The notes under the pieces: model-generated | The model's input: the letters and a program-made list of their open reading frames with translations, nothing else | Databases searched by the model: none | What the model was told of the DNA's origin: nothing | Made by a program: the position numbers and the translations under genes | Source: Moritella dasanensis ArB 0140 | GTDB lineage: Bacteria > Pseudomonadota > Gammaproteobacteria > Enterobacterales > Moritellaceae | Direction of reading: 5' to 3' | DNA length: 64,000 nucleotides | Assembly (NCBI RefSeq): GCF_000276805.1 | Contig: NZ_AKXQ01000017.1 | Location: 30,593 to 94,592 of the forward strand | In this document: piece after piece, positions 9,687 through 17,193 of the stretch | Layout of the letters: every line of letters starts with the position of its first letter | Position numbering within the stretch: the first letter of the stretch is position 1

Positions 9687-10456
9687 GCGTTTTCTCCTGC
9701 AGGATCATAGATGGCAACTTTACCGTCAATTTTACTGGTTAACGCGTCATCCATGCCGATGTAGAACACATGCGGCTGGGTGTTTTCTTCTGGTTTTAAT
9801 ACCTTGATGTCATCTTGGTGTTCGCGCATTAAATGGCTAATGTGGCTGTTAGGATCTTTAATATCACCAATAATACGCGCGCCACCCACACAGGTTTCTA
9901 CACAGGCAGGTAATAAGCCTTCTTCTAAGCGATGAGCACAGAAGGTACATTTGTCGGCAGTGAGGGTTTCTTCGTTAATAAAACGGGCATCGTAAGGACA
10001 AGCTTGTACGCAATAAGCACAAGCCACGCAGCGCTCGTTATCGACCATGACAATACCGTCGTCACGTTGGAAGGTTGCTTGCACTGGGCATACCTTCACA
10101 CAAGGTGGGTTTTCACAGTGATTGCATAAGCGTGGTAGGGTAAATGATTTAACATTTTGTAATTCACTGCTGCCGTCATCTAAAGTGACTTCGTATTGTT
10201 TTACTGTGGTACGGAATTGGCCAATAGGTGCTTGGTTCTCAATGCTGCAACCAACTGTACACGCTTGGCAACCGACGCATTTACGTAAATCAACCACCAT
10301 GGCATAACGTTTACCGCTCTGGCCTTTACGGTCGGGGGCTTCGCTATTACGGATAATGGTCGTGGTGAGCGGATTTGCCCCTGAAACTGGTATGATAGCC
10401 GCGCCGACGGTCAATGCACCGAGACGGGTCATTAAGCTGCGTTTAGTTGAGTCCAT
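9683..10456 (-). CDS. ttrB: Tetrathionate reductase iron-sulfur subunit B
   Basis: A 257-residue ferredoxin-like subunit with sixteen cysteines in four [4Fe-4S] groups: 60/63/66/70, 111/114/119/123, 143/146/149/153 and 170/173/185/189. It relays electrons from TtrC to TtrA on the periplasmic side. The N-terminus STKRSLMTRLG resembles a Tat signal in which the first invariant arginine is lysine; Salmonella TtrB is the known case of a working KR Tat signal. First gene of ttrBCA, divergent from ttrS with 198 bases between. Confidence 0.92.
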   Translation of the reverse strand: MDSTKRSLMTRLGALTVGAAIIPVSGANPLTTTIIRNSEAPDRKGQSGKRYAMVVDLRKCVGCQACTVGCSIENQAPIGQFRTTVKQYEVTLDDGSSELQNVKSFTLPRLCNHCENPPCVKVCPVQATFQRDDGIVMVDNERCVACAYCVQACPYDARFINEETLTADKCTFCAHRLEEGLLPACVETCVGGARIIGDIKDPNSHISHLMREHQDDIKVLKPEENTQPHVFYIGMDDALTSKIDGKVAIYDPAGENA

Positions 10457-10519
10457 GAGAACGCCTTGTGGTTAATAGTGATTAAGGCTATTGTCTGGAA
10501 ATAAAGAGGTAGTGGGTAT

Positions 10520-10533
10520 TGTGGTTTTCCACA
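10520..10533. promoter_or_regulatory. Palindromic operator candidate between ttrB and ttrS (putative TtrR site)
   Basis: TGTGGTTTTCCACA lies 63 bases upstream of ttrB and 121 bases upstream of ttrS. It shares core, flanks (TATT before, ATA after) and a nearby AGGGG with the site before tsdB at 5290-5303. The position near ttrB suits activation of ttrBCA by a response regulator. Confidence 0.5.
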
Positions 10534-10654
10534 TACACAGGGGCGGCTTGATCTAAAACAATAAATATTTTGGCTTTATCGCTATTTTGGTATGCTGAGG
10601 TGGTTATCTTATTTGTAATGAACGGTATGAGCAGGGTATTAGTAGGGAATTGAC

Positions 10655-12514
10655 ATGGCTAACGTATTAATAAAAGCAGTGATTGCTACCTTGTTGCTGG
10701 TGATGGCGCAAGTGCATGCCAGTAACGAAACGGATATGACGAGTAGTATTCCCAGTGATAGTAATGCTGCCCCTTTTATTGATACTCGAATTATTGAGCG
10801 TATTGCTGATAACAAACAAACCATGACCATCGTTGATGTGGGTGTATTAGCAACGCGTGGTGTCTTTGAAGCCAAGCAGCGCTGGCAGCCCACACTATTA
10901 TGGTTACAAAGTCAGATCCCTAATAGCGAATTTAGACTGCACCCTTTCACTTTAGCTGAAATGGAAACGGCAGTAGAGCAACAAAGTGTCGATGTGGTGG
11001 TGACTAACCCTGGGCAAGCGGTACGTTTAGGTCGGCAATATCCACTGTCTTGGTTAGCGACGTTAAACAGTAAACTGGGTGACGGTACTCATGTCATTGG
11101 CTCGGCTTTGGTAGTGCGCGCCGATTCGCACTACCAGCACTTAGTCGAGGTCAGTGGTGACAAGATAGCTGCTGTTGCCAGTAATGCCTTTGGTGGTTAT
11201 CTAACGATGCAACTGACGGTGCAAAATCTAGGTATTAACCCAACGGCTTTTTTCTCTGACGTATCGTTTTTAGGTTTTCCTGTTGATGCCATTATTTACC
11301 AGTTGCGAGATGGCTATTTTGATGCCGCAGTCGTGCCGGTGTGCCAACTCGAAAGCATGTTAGAAGAAGGCTTGATTCAACAGGGGGTATTCCGGGTGTT
11401 AGATGATATCAGCCCGGATAATTTTGCTTGTGCGCTGTCTACGCAGTTATATCCGAACTGGTCTATTGCTAAAACCAGTGCTATTTCAGCTACGTTAGCT
11501 AAAAAAATAACCCGCGCGCTATTGGCCTTGCCCAGTGATCATGCTGCTAGTATTGCCGCTTATTCTACAGGTTGGACACCACCCATTAGCCAATTATCTG
11601 TTGATCAGTTATATCGTGATTTAGATATACACCCTTTGCAACGACCTTGGTGGCAGGAAGCGGCAGTCTGGATCAAGAAGAATCAACAATGGGCTTGGGT
11701 AGTATTTTTATTCGTGTTGTTATTAAGTGTTTATCATTTAATTTTGGAATACCGCTTTAGTCGCAGTGAACGTAAATTAAAAGCCACCTTAAACCGTTTA
11801 AAAGAAAAAAATGCCATGTTAGAACATGCTCAGCGAGTGGCGATTGTGGGTGAGTTGGGTAGTAGTCTCGCGCATGAAATTAATCAACCACTGGCTGCTA
11901 TTTTAAATTACAGCCAAGGCGGGTTATTACGGATAAACAAAGGCGCGGATGCCAGTGCAATAACACCAGCATTAGAAAAAATACAACAGCAAGTGAAGCG
12001 AGCAGATGGTATTGTGCAGCGATTACGTGCGCTTATTAATAAACGTGCTGTGGCGAAGTCGCCCTGTGATGTACAAGCATTACTCACTGATACGTTAGAG
12101 TTACTAGAGTATGATTTCCAGCAAAAGAATATTACCGTAAGCCAATCCTGTGTCGGTAATGCCGTGGAGCTAGAGGCTGATATTGTTGGCTTACAGCAGG
12201 TATTATTAAATGTATTAAATAATGCGGCAGATGCCTGCTTGATGCGGGATCCGGCTGTGCCGATAAATAATAAAATTAGTATAGAGAGTCACTATAGTGA
12301 TGACCGATTAATATTAACGGTGACCGATAATGGTATCGGCTTAACGGCGACCAGTACAGAATTACAGAATGCCTTTTTCACCACTAAAAAAGACGGATTA
12401 GGACTGGGGTTAGCCATTTGCCGTGATGTGATTGAAGCCCATCATGGTCAATTTTCGCTGGTGGCTGCTGCTCCCATTGGTTGTCGCGTCAGCATACAAT
12501 TACCGTTGCCATAA
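10655..12514 (+). CDS. ttrS: Tetrathionate sensor histidine kinase TtrS
   Basis: A 619-residue sensor kinase. After an N-terminal signal or anchor (about 5-22), residues 55-320 form a periplasmic PhnD-like substrate-binding domain, the family's tetrathionate sensor. One membrane helix follows (346-365), then a short coiled region, HisKA with His407 in LAHEINQPLAA, and an ATPase domain ending in GLGLGLAICRDVIEAHHG. TtrS phosphorylates TtrR when tetrathionate is present. Divergent from ttrBCA and followed by ttrR. Confidence 0.92.
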   Translation: MANVLIKAVIATLLLVMAQVHASNETDMTSSIPSDSNAAPFIDTRIIERIADNKQTMTIVDVGVLATRGVFEAKQRWQPTLLWLQSQIPNSEFRLHPFTLAEMETAVEQQSVDVVVTNPGQAVRLGRQYPLSWLATLNSKLGDGTHVIGSALVVRADSHYQHLVEVSGDKIAAVASNAFGGYLTMQLTVQNLGINPTAFFSDVSFLGFPVDAIIYQLRDGYFDAAVVPVCQLESMLEEGLIQQGVFRVLDDISPDNFACALSTQLYPNWSIAKTSAISATLAKKITRALLALPSDHAASIAAYSTGWTPPISQLSVDQLYRDLDIHPLQRPWWQEAAVWIKKNQQWAWVVFLFVLLLSVYHLILEYRFSRSERKLKATLNRLKEKNAMLEHAQRVAIVGELGSSLAHEINQPLAAILNYSQGGLLRINKGADASAITPALEKIQQQVKRADGIVQRLRALINKRAVAKSPCDVQALLTDTLELLEYDFQQKNITVSQSCVGNAVELEADIVGLQQVLLNVLNNAADACLMRDPAVPINNKISIESHYSDDRLILTVTDNGIGLTATSTELQNAFFTTKKDGLGLGLAICRDVIEAHHGQFSLVAAAPIGCRVSIQLPLP

Positions 12515-12550
12515 GCATTACCATAGTTGTTATAATTGAGGATGATTAAT

Positions 12551-13171
12551 ATGAGTCAAAAGCCAGTAACAGGGCATGAAATATCAGTGCCTGTCTATGT
12601 TGTTGATGATGATGAATCAGTGCGTGATTCGTTGGCATTTATGCTTGATGGTTATGATATCAATGCCACAACTTATGCTGGTGGCCCGTCATTTTTAGAT
12701 AACGCCGAAATCATGCTGCCGGGCTGTGTGATTTTAGATAGTCGGATGCCGGAACTACGTGGCCAGGATGTACAAGCTATTCTGACTCAATGTAATAGCC
12801 CACTGTCGATAATTTTTCTTACTGGCCATGGTGATGTATCTATGGCTGTCGATGCGTTTAAATCGGGCGCGGTGGATTTCTTTCAAAAGCCGGTCGATGG
12901 TGAAAAATTAGTGCAGGCGATTATGCTTGCGGCGGATAAATCAGTTGCGCGTAGCCAACAACTTAGTGCGCTATTATCTTATCAATCACTGACTGAGCGT
13001 GAACAAGAAATATTATTATTGTTGGTACAAGGTAAGCGTAATCAACAGATTGCCGAGACATTATGTATTGCAGTTCGGACTGTTGAAGTACATAGGTCGA
13101 GTTTAATGAAAAAGTTTCAGGCTAAGACTATTGCTGAGTTGGTTTTACAATATGGTTTGGCTATTAATTAG
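12551..13171 (+). CDS. ttrR: Tetrathionate response regulator TtrR (FixJ/NarL type)
   Basis: A response regulator of 206 residues with this start. The receiver domain has the acidic cluster at 19-21 and phosphoacceptor Asp63 (ILDSRMPELRG). A LuxR-type helix-turn-helix follows (LTEREQEILLLLVQGKRNQQIAE, then VRTVEVHRSSLMKKF). The reading frame opens at a TTG (12536), but TTGAGGA at 12536-12542 is a good ribosome site for the ATG at 12551, so that start is preferred. Expected to activate ttrBCA and, by the shared palindrome, perhaps tsdBA. Confidence 0.9.
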   Translation: MSQKPVTGHEISVPVYVVDDDESVRDSLAFMLDGYDINATTYAGGPSFLDNAEIMLPGCVILDSRMPELRGQDVQAILTQCNSPLSIIFLTGHGDVSMAVDAFKSGAVDFFQKPVDGEKLVQAIMLAADKSVARSQQLSALLSYQSLTEREQEILLLLVQGKRNQQIAETLCIAVRTVEVHRSSLMKKFQAKTIAELVLQYGLAIN

Positions 13172-13246
13172 CTGGAAATAGGGCTACACGGCTTGCTGAA
13201 ATGGATTGTTAGCATAATGCTTTGTTTTACTCTTAAGGAGTAATTT

Positions 13247-13294
13247 ATGGTTGAGAAAAGTTCAATATCGCATAAACTCCTTATTGTGAATTAA
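13247..13294 (+). CDS. Very short ORF (15 codons) with strong ribosome site
   Basis: ATG at 13247 lies six bases after AAGGAG and encodes MVEKSSISHKLLIVN. It could be a leader peptide or a decayed gene. Only the ribosome site supports translation. Confidence 0.25.
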   Translation: MVEKSSISHKLLIVN

Positions 13295-13342
13295 CATTAT
13301 GTTCACATTTATTTTGGATTAATTAGTTAACTGGAGGTACAC

Positions 13343-13468
13343 ATGAAAAATTTAAATCTTGTTCAATTCGTTTGTGTATCACTCGATCATACCAGCTCCA
13401 TGATGGCCGTTCATCACGCCCTCATAGCCTGTTCCGATCGTAAACCAGGCACCACATTTACTAATTAA
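13343..13468 (+). CDS. Small hypothetical protein, 41 residues
   Basis: ATG at 13343 follows TGGAGG at good spacing, a near-ideal ribosome site. The product starts MKNLNLVQFVCVSL and ends GTTFTN, contains two cysteines and three histidines, and matches no family I recognise. It sits downstream of ttrR and upstream of another small gene at 13605; the interval 13469-13604 can fold into a long stem. Similar start contexts suggest that these small genes were laid out alike. Confidence 0.45.
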   Translation: MKNLNLVQFVCVSLDHTSSMMAVHHALIACSDRKPGTTFTN

Positions 13469-13484
13469 TTCGTAACCTTAACGG

Positions 13485-13563
13485 CTGCGAAAAATGGCAG
13501 CTGATAGGGTAATCCTCATTTATATCCCTAGATAGTCGAAATACTGCACGCCATTTTTCCCAG
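13485..13563 (+). ncRNA. Structured leader RNA candidate upstream of the 83-residue gene
   Basis: CTGCGAAAAATGGC (13485-13498) can pair with GCCATTTTTCCCAG (13550-13563), 13 of 14 bases, enclosing an inner TAGGG/CCCTA stem. A competing local hairpin GCTGC...GCAGC (13484-13500) uses the same left arm. It ends about 42 bases before the ATG at 13605. Mutually exclusive folds are the layout of a regulatory leader; this is inference from base pairing. Confidence 0.35.
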
Positions 13564-13604
13564 TTAAATTTTTAAGTTTAAAACTTATATACTGGAGAAT
13601 TCTT

Positions 13605-13856
13605 ATGCGTCATTCACTTTATTTAAACCTGGCTGTATTTTTTGTTCGTGCTGATATCCGCCGTGAAGAGCGAGTATGGTTAGCAAAAAGCCGTCGTACC
13701 AGCAGTGAGATCCCATTGGGCAATGCGTATCTGTTAAAAGATATTGGTCTTAATGCCGATGGTCGTCCACTTTGCAGTGCGCTGCCACGTGATATAGCTG
13801 CGAAACGTCGAGTGCGTCATCTACGTCGCGCTTGCCGTGTGAAAATAGCAACGTAA
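13605..13856 (+). CDS. Small basic protein with a DUF1127-like motif
   Basis: An 83-residue arginine-rich protein. The segment NAYLLKDIGLNADGRPL resembles the L-x-DIGL core of DUF1127 (YjiS-like) small proteins. The N-terminus LYLNLAVFFVRADIRREERVW is an amphipathic helix and the C-terminus is a strongly basic stretch (AAKRRVRHLRRACRVK). GGAGAA precedes the ATG. DUF1127-like proteins are small regulators, in some bacteria RNA-binding or acting in phosphate and stress responses; the role here is unknown. Confidence 0.6.
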   Translation: MRHSLYLNLAVFFVRADIRREERVWLAKSRRTSSEIPLGNAYLLKDIGLNADGRPLCSALPRDIAAKRRVRHLRRACRVKIAT

Positions 13857-13862
13857 CAAAAA

Positions 13863-13890
13863 GGGCTAGGCTGTTTGTGCAGCTTAGCCC
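13863..13890. terminator. Bidirectional terminator
   Basis: GGGCTAGGCTG and CAGCTTAGCCC form an 11-base stem with one mismatch and a six-base loop. On the minus strand it is followed by a run of T, serving the convergent 60-codon gene; on the plus strand by ATATATTTTT. Confidence 0.75.
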
Positions 13891-13919
13891 CTGATATATT
13901 TTTAGCGGTAGAATTTTAT

Positions 13920-14102
13920 TTAATGTTCAAACGCCGCTGAACCATCTTCATTGATGTGAAGTTTGGCTTTTGCTTGGTTGATTAATTGCGCTGCACAAGA
14001 TGGTGAGACCGAGCGTAAACTACCTTTTCCACTCTGGAATGAAGGTTCCCAAGCTCTATCTTTGTATCGACCTGCTTCTATAAATTCCACAACTACTTTC
14101 AT
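13920..14102 (-). CDS. Small hypothetical protein, 60 residues
   Basis: ATG at 14102 follows AGAGG at good spacing, and the gene ends just before a bidirectional terminator, so it looks real. The product starts MKVVVEFIEAGRYKDR and ends in an acidic INEDGSAAFEH; it is soluble with no signal or membrane helix. I do not recognise the family. Convergent with the DUF1127-like gene. Confidence 0.5.
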   Translation of the reverse strand: MKVVVEFIEAGRYKDRAWEPSFQSGKGSLRSVSPSCAAQLINQAKAKLHINEDGSAAFEH

Positions 14103-14320
14103 GAATAACCTCTACATTGTTGGTCTAATTACTGGCCTATTACGACGACATATTTTGAGATAATGTGGTCTTGCGTAATGGTCACTCAAAGGTTAGAGGT
14201 AATTTTAGTTCAATTGGTTCAAATATAAATGGGCTTATTTCAAATGAAACTAAGGGTATTTTTCTTATTCTTTTATAGATATAAAAACCGAGTGATTTAC
14301 TGTATTTAAGCGAGAATATG

Positions 14321-14363
14321 ACCTATTTATTTATAGACCTATTTATAGACCTATTTATAGGCC
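14321..14363 (+). repeat. 12-bp tandem repeat at the 3' end of maiA
   Basis: ACCTATTTATAG occurs twice in exact tandem (14337-14348, 14349-14360), preceded by a copy with an inserted TTAT (14321-14336) and followed by a partial copy. The array runs over the maiA stop codon. Confidence 0.8.
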
Positions 14364-15029
14364 TATATCAGGTTGCTGTTCTGGGGCAGCTTCGACAAAG
14401 GCGGATTGTTGAATGCAGTGCTGATAAATACGGTTGGTGATGGGATAGGGAGTCATATCTAAGTTAAATCGCAGGGCGTTATAAACTTGCGGTATCAAAT
14501 AAACATCTGCCATTGTAACTTGGCCATTACAGCAGTAGTGAGTACTCTCATTTTTTAGTAATAACATTTCAAATGCTGCAAAACCTTTTGCTAACCAATG
14601 GTGATACCAGGTTATTTTTTCTGCCTCATTACAGTCGAAACGCTCCTCGAGATAATGTAATACCCGTAAGTTATTGACGGGATGCATGTCGCAGGCAATG
14701 ATTTGCGTTAATGTGCGGATATAAGCGCGTTCAATGAGATTAATTGGTAATAGGGGGGGTTGGGGGAAAGCCTCTTCTAAGTATTCTATGATAGCCGCTG
14801 ATTGGGTTATTATTTGTGGTTTTGGTTCTAGACCATTAATATTTGGCGCTGTGATATCAAGGCTTGGCACTAAGCCTTGTGGGTTAACATCCAGATATTC
14901 TGCAGAGTTTTGTTCACCGCCATTACGCACTAAGTGCACAGGCACTATGTCGTAGTTTATATGCTTTAAGTTTAATACTATCCGCACCCGATAAGCAGCA
15001 GATGAGCGGAAATAGCTATACAGTTTCAT
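14355..15029 (-). CDS. maiA: Maleylacetoacetate isomerase (zeta-class GST)
   Basis: A 224-residue glutathione S-transferase fold. The N-terminal SSAAYRVRIVLNLK is the zeta-class glutathione and active-site motif. It isomerises maleylacetoacetate to fumarylacetoacetate using glutathione, the penultimate step of tyrosine breakdown. Last gene of hppD-hmgA-fahA-maiA, 17 bases after fahA. The last codons and stop are built from a 12-bp tandem repeat, so the C-terminus may vary between strains. Confidence 0.92.
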   Translation of the reverse strand: MKLYSYFRSSAAYRVRIVLNLKHINYDIVPVHLVRNGGEQNSAEYLDVNPQGLVPSLDITAPNINGLEPKPQIITQSAAIIEYLEEAFPQPPLLPINLIERAYIRTLTQIIACDMHPVNNLRVLHYLEERFDCNEAEKITWYHHWLAKGFAAFEMLLLKNESTHYCCNGQVTMADVYLIPQVYNALRFNLDMTPYPITNRIYQHCIQQSAFVEAAPEQQPDIGL

Positions 15030-15046
15030 ATTGTATTCCCTGCTGT

Positions 15047-16033
15047 CTATGGCTTTATGGACGTTACACGCTGTTCAATAGCGCCAAAAATAGAGGCTCC
15101 AGCCTTATCCCGCATTTCAATTTTGACTTTATCGCCAGCTTGTAAAAAAGCTGTCGTGATCTCCCCAGTGGCAATTTTTTCCAACATTCTTTGTTCTGCT
15201 AGGCAGGATGATCCCACAGTGCGATCACAATTCGACACAGTACCTGAACCAATAATCGTACCTGCGGTTAAGGTGCGTGTTTTTGCGGCGTGGGCAATCA
15301 ACTGCGGGAAATTAAATGTCATGTCGGTACCGGCATTAGGGCAGCCAAATAAAGTCTCATTGAGATAAGTTGATAACGGTAAATGTAATTTAGCTCCATC
15401 CCAAGCCTCGCCCAGTTCATCTGGAGTCACGGCAACAGGAGAGAATGCGGTCGATGGTTTACTGTGAAAAAAGCCAAAACCTTTAGCTAATTCACTGGGA
15501 ATTAAATTACGCAGGGATACATCATTGACCAAGGTGATTAATAAAATGTACTCGCTAGCTGCAGCCGCGGTTAATCCCATCGGCACATCACTGGTGATCA
15601 CCGCTACCTCGGCTTCAAAGTCCAATCCCCAATCAGAGTTTTGTAATGGAATATCATCTTTAGGTCCGATAAAACTGTCACTGCCACCTTGGTACATTAA
15701 CGGTTCTGTCCAGAATGACTCGGGTATTTCTGCGCCTCTGGCTTTGCGAACTAGCTCAACATGATTAACGTAAGCACTGCCGTCAGCCCATTGATATGCT
15801 CTGGGTAAAGGTGATTCTAGTGAGCAGTTTTTAAATTCAATCGCACCTGTCGACTCACCGTTATTTAATTGTACGTAATGGCTTTGTAACAGCGGTTCGA
15901 CGAGAGACCAATGCTCTAGCGCCCATTGTAAATTGGCTGCTATCGAAGATACACACAATGCAGTTTGTAAGTCTTTGCTAACCAGATATAAGCTGCCATC
16001 TCTAGAACCGTCTCGTAATGTGGCTAATTTCAT
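15047..16033 (-). CDS. fahA: Fumarylacetoacetase
   Basis: A 328-residue enzyme of the short bacterial fumarylacetoacetate hydrolase type. Metal-binding and catalytic segments are visible as DFEAEVAVITSDV, ITLVNDVSLRNLIPSE and GTIIGSGTVSNCD. It hydrolyses fumarylacetoacetate to fumarate and acetoacetate, the last step of the homogentisate path. Gaps of 24 and 17 bases to hmgA and maiA indicate one transcript. Confidence 0.92.
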   Translation of the reverse strand: MKLATLRDGSRDGSLYLVSKDLQTALCVSSIAANLQWALEHWSLVEPLLQSHYVQLNNGESTGAIEFKNCSLESPLPRAYQWADGSAYVNHVELVRKARGAEIPESFWTEPLMYQGGSDSFIGPKDDIPLQNSDWGLDFEAEVAVITSDVPMGLTAAAASEYILLITLVNDVSLRNLIPSELAKGFGFFHSKPSTAFSPVAVTPDELGEAWDGAKLHLPLSTYLNETLFGCPNAGTDMTFNFPQLIAHAAKTRTLTAGTIIGSGTVSNCDRTVGSSCLAEQRMLEKIATGEITTAFLQAGDKVKIEMRDKAGASIFGAIEQRVTSIKP

Positions 16034-16057
16034 CGTATTTTCTCCTCCTGCTTTTTA

Positions 16058-17182
16058 CTATTCTTTCCAGCTATCGACATAACCTGACCATTCTACATCC
16101 GCCATGCCTGAACCTATGGCTAAACCATCGCGGGTATCTATCATCACCGCCACTTCATCGGTTTCTATACGTTGTGACTGACACCCTGCGCGGTAGGCTT
16201 TGGGGTGCGGCCCATGGGTAAAACCACAAGGGTGAAAGGTCAACATACCCGGTTCAATATTATCGCGACTAAAGAATTCGCCTTGGTGATAAAAAATCAC
16301 TTCATCAAAATCATCGTTGCTGTGATAAAAAGGCACTTTCAATGCGCCGGGGTCGCTTTCCATCGGTCGAGGCACAAAAGTACACACCACAAAGCGACTG
16401 GTGACAAAAGTAGAATGCGCAGAGGGCGGCAGATGAAAACGGTGACTCATTAACGGGCGAATATCTTGCCAGTTAAGCCTGACCACGGAAACATCGCCAT
16501 GCCAGCCCACTACATCAAGCGGGTTGAAAGGATAGTCGATGACCGATAGTTTATTAAAGCGTTTGAGCACGACTTGCCAGGGTTCTTCGTCTTGTTGCTG
16601 CAAATAAGCGGCGTCAATTTCGGGAGTATCCAATACCGCTTGGTCAAATATCGCATGCTGGCCGACGATGGTTTTATCGGGTAAACCATAATAATCATTG
16701 GTTGCTTCGATCATCAGTAAGCTGATTGGCTCGGCAGGTTCTAAACGCCACAAGCAAGAACGTGGCATTAATACGTAATCTCCTTGAACAACACTCAAAT
16801 GACCGTAGTCGCAAAATAATTCGCCGTGGCCTTGATGAATAAATAGCAAGTCATCGCCATCGGCATTTCTGACCAAGGTTTGCATGTTTTCGTGACACTG
16901 CCAGAATCGGATCTGGCAATGCGCATTGTGAAATAACAGGGGCGCATCCCAAGGCGAAGTCTGAGCGTAGGGCAGTTTTAATAAATTATAGGCGCGTGGT
17001 CTGTGCTCGCCCGACCACGCACACCATCCTGTTGGTGGATGCTTATGATGCAGATGTGTGGCAGGCCCATAGAAACCTTCTCGACTGACTTCACGCTCAA
17101 AAACACCTTGTTCGGGTAGATCCGCGTGCGCTTGCCGAGAATAAGTACCTTTTCGTAATGGAAACGTAATTCTACGGATCAT
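16058..17182 (-). CDS. hmgA: Homogentisate 1,2-dioxygenase
   Basis: A 374-residue cupin dioxygenase that opens the homogentisate ring to maleylacetoacetate with Fe(II) and oxygen. The C-terminal iron-site region HPCGFTHGPHPKAY is clear. It is shorter than the roughly 430-residue classical form, matching a shorter bacterial branch; the N-terminus looks complete (MIRRITFPLRKGTYSRQAH). Eleven bases after hppD. Confidence 0.92.
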   Translation of the reverse strand: MIRRITFPLRKGTYSRQAHADLPEQGVFEREVSREGFYGPATHLHHKHPPTGWCAWSGEHRPRAYNLLKLPYAQTSPWDAPLLFHNAHCQIRFWQCHENMQTLVRNADGDDLLFIHQGHGELFCDYGHLSVVQGDYVLMPRSCLWRLEPAEPISLLMIEATNDYYGLPDKTIVGQHAIFDQAVLDTPEIDAAYLQQQDEEPWQVVLKRFNKLSVIDYPFNPLDVVGWHGDVSVVRLNWQDIRPLMSHRFHLPPSAHSTFVTSRFVVCTFVPRPMESDPGALKVPFYHSNDDFDEVIFYHQGEFFSRDNIEPGMLTFHPCGFTHGPHPKAYRAGCQSQRIETDEVAVMIDTRDGLAIGSGMADVEWSGYVDSWKE

Positions 17183-17193
17183 ATCTCGTTCCT

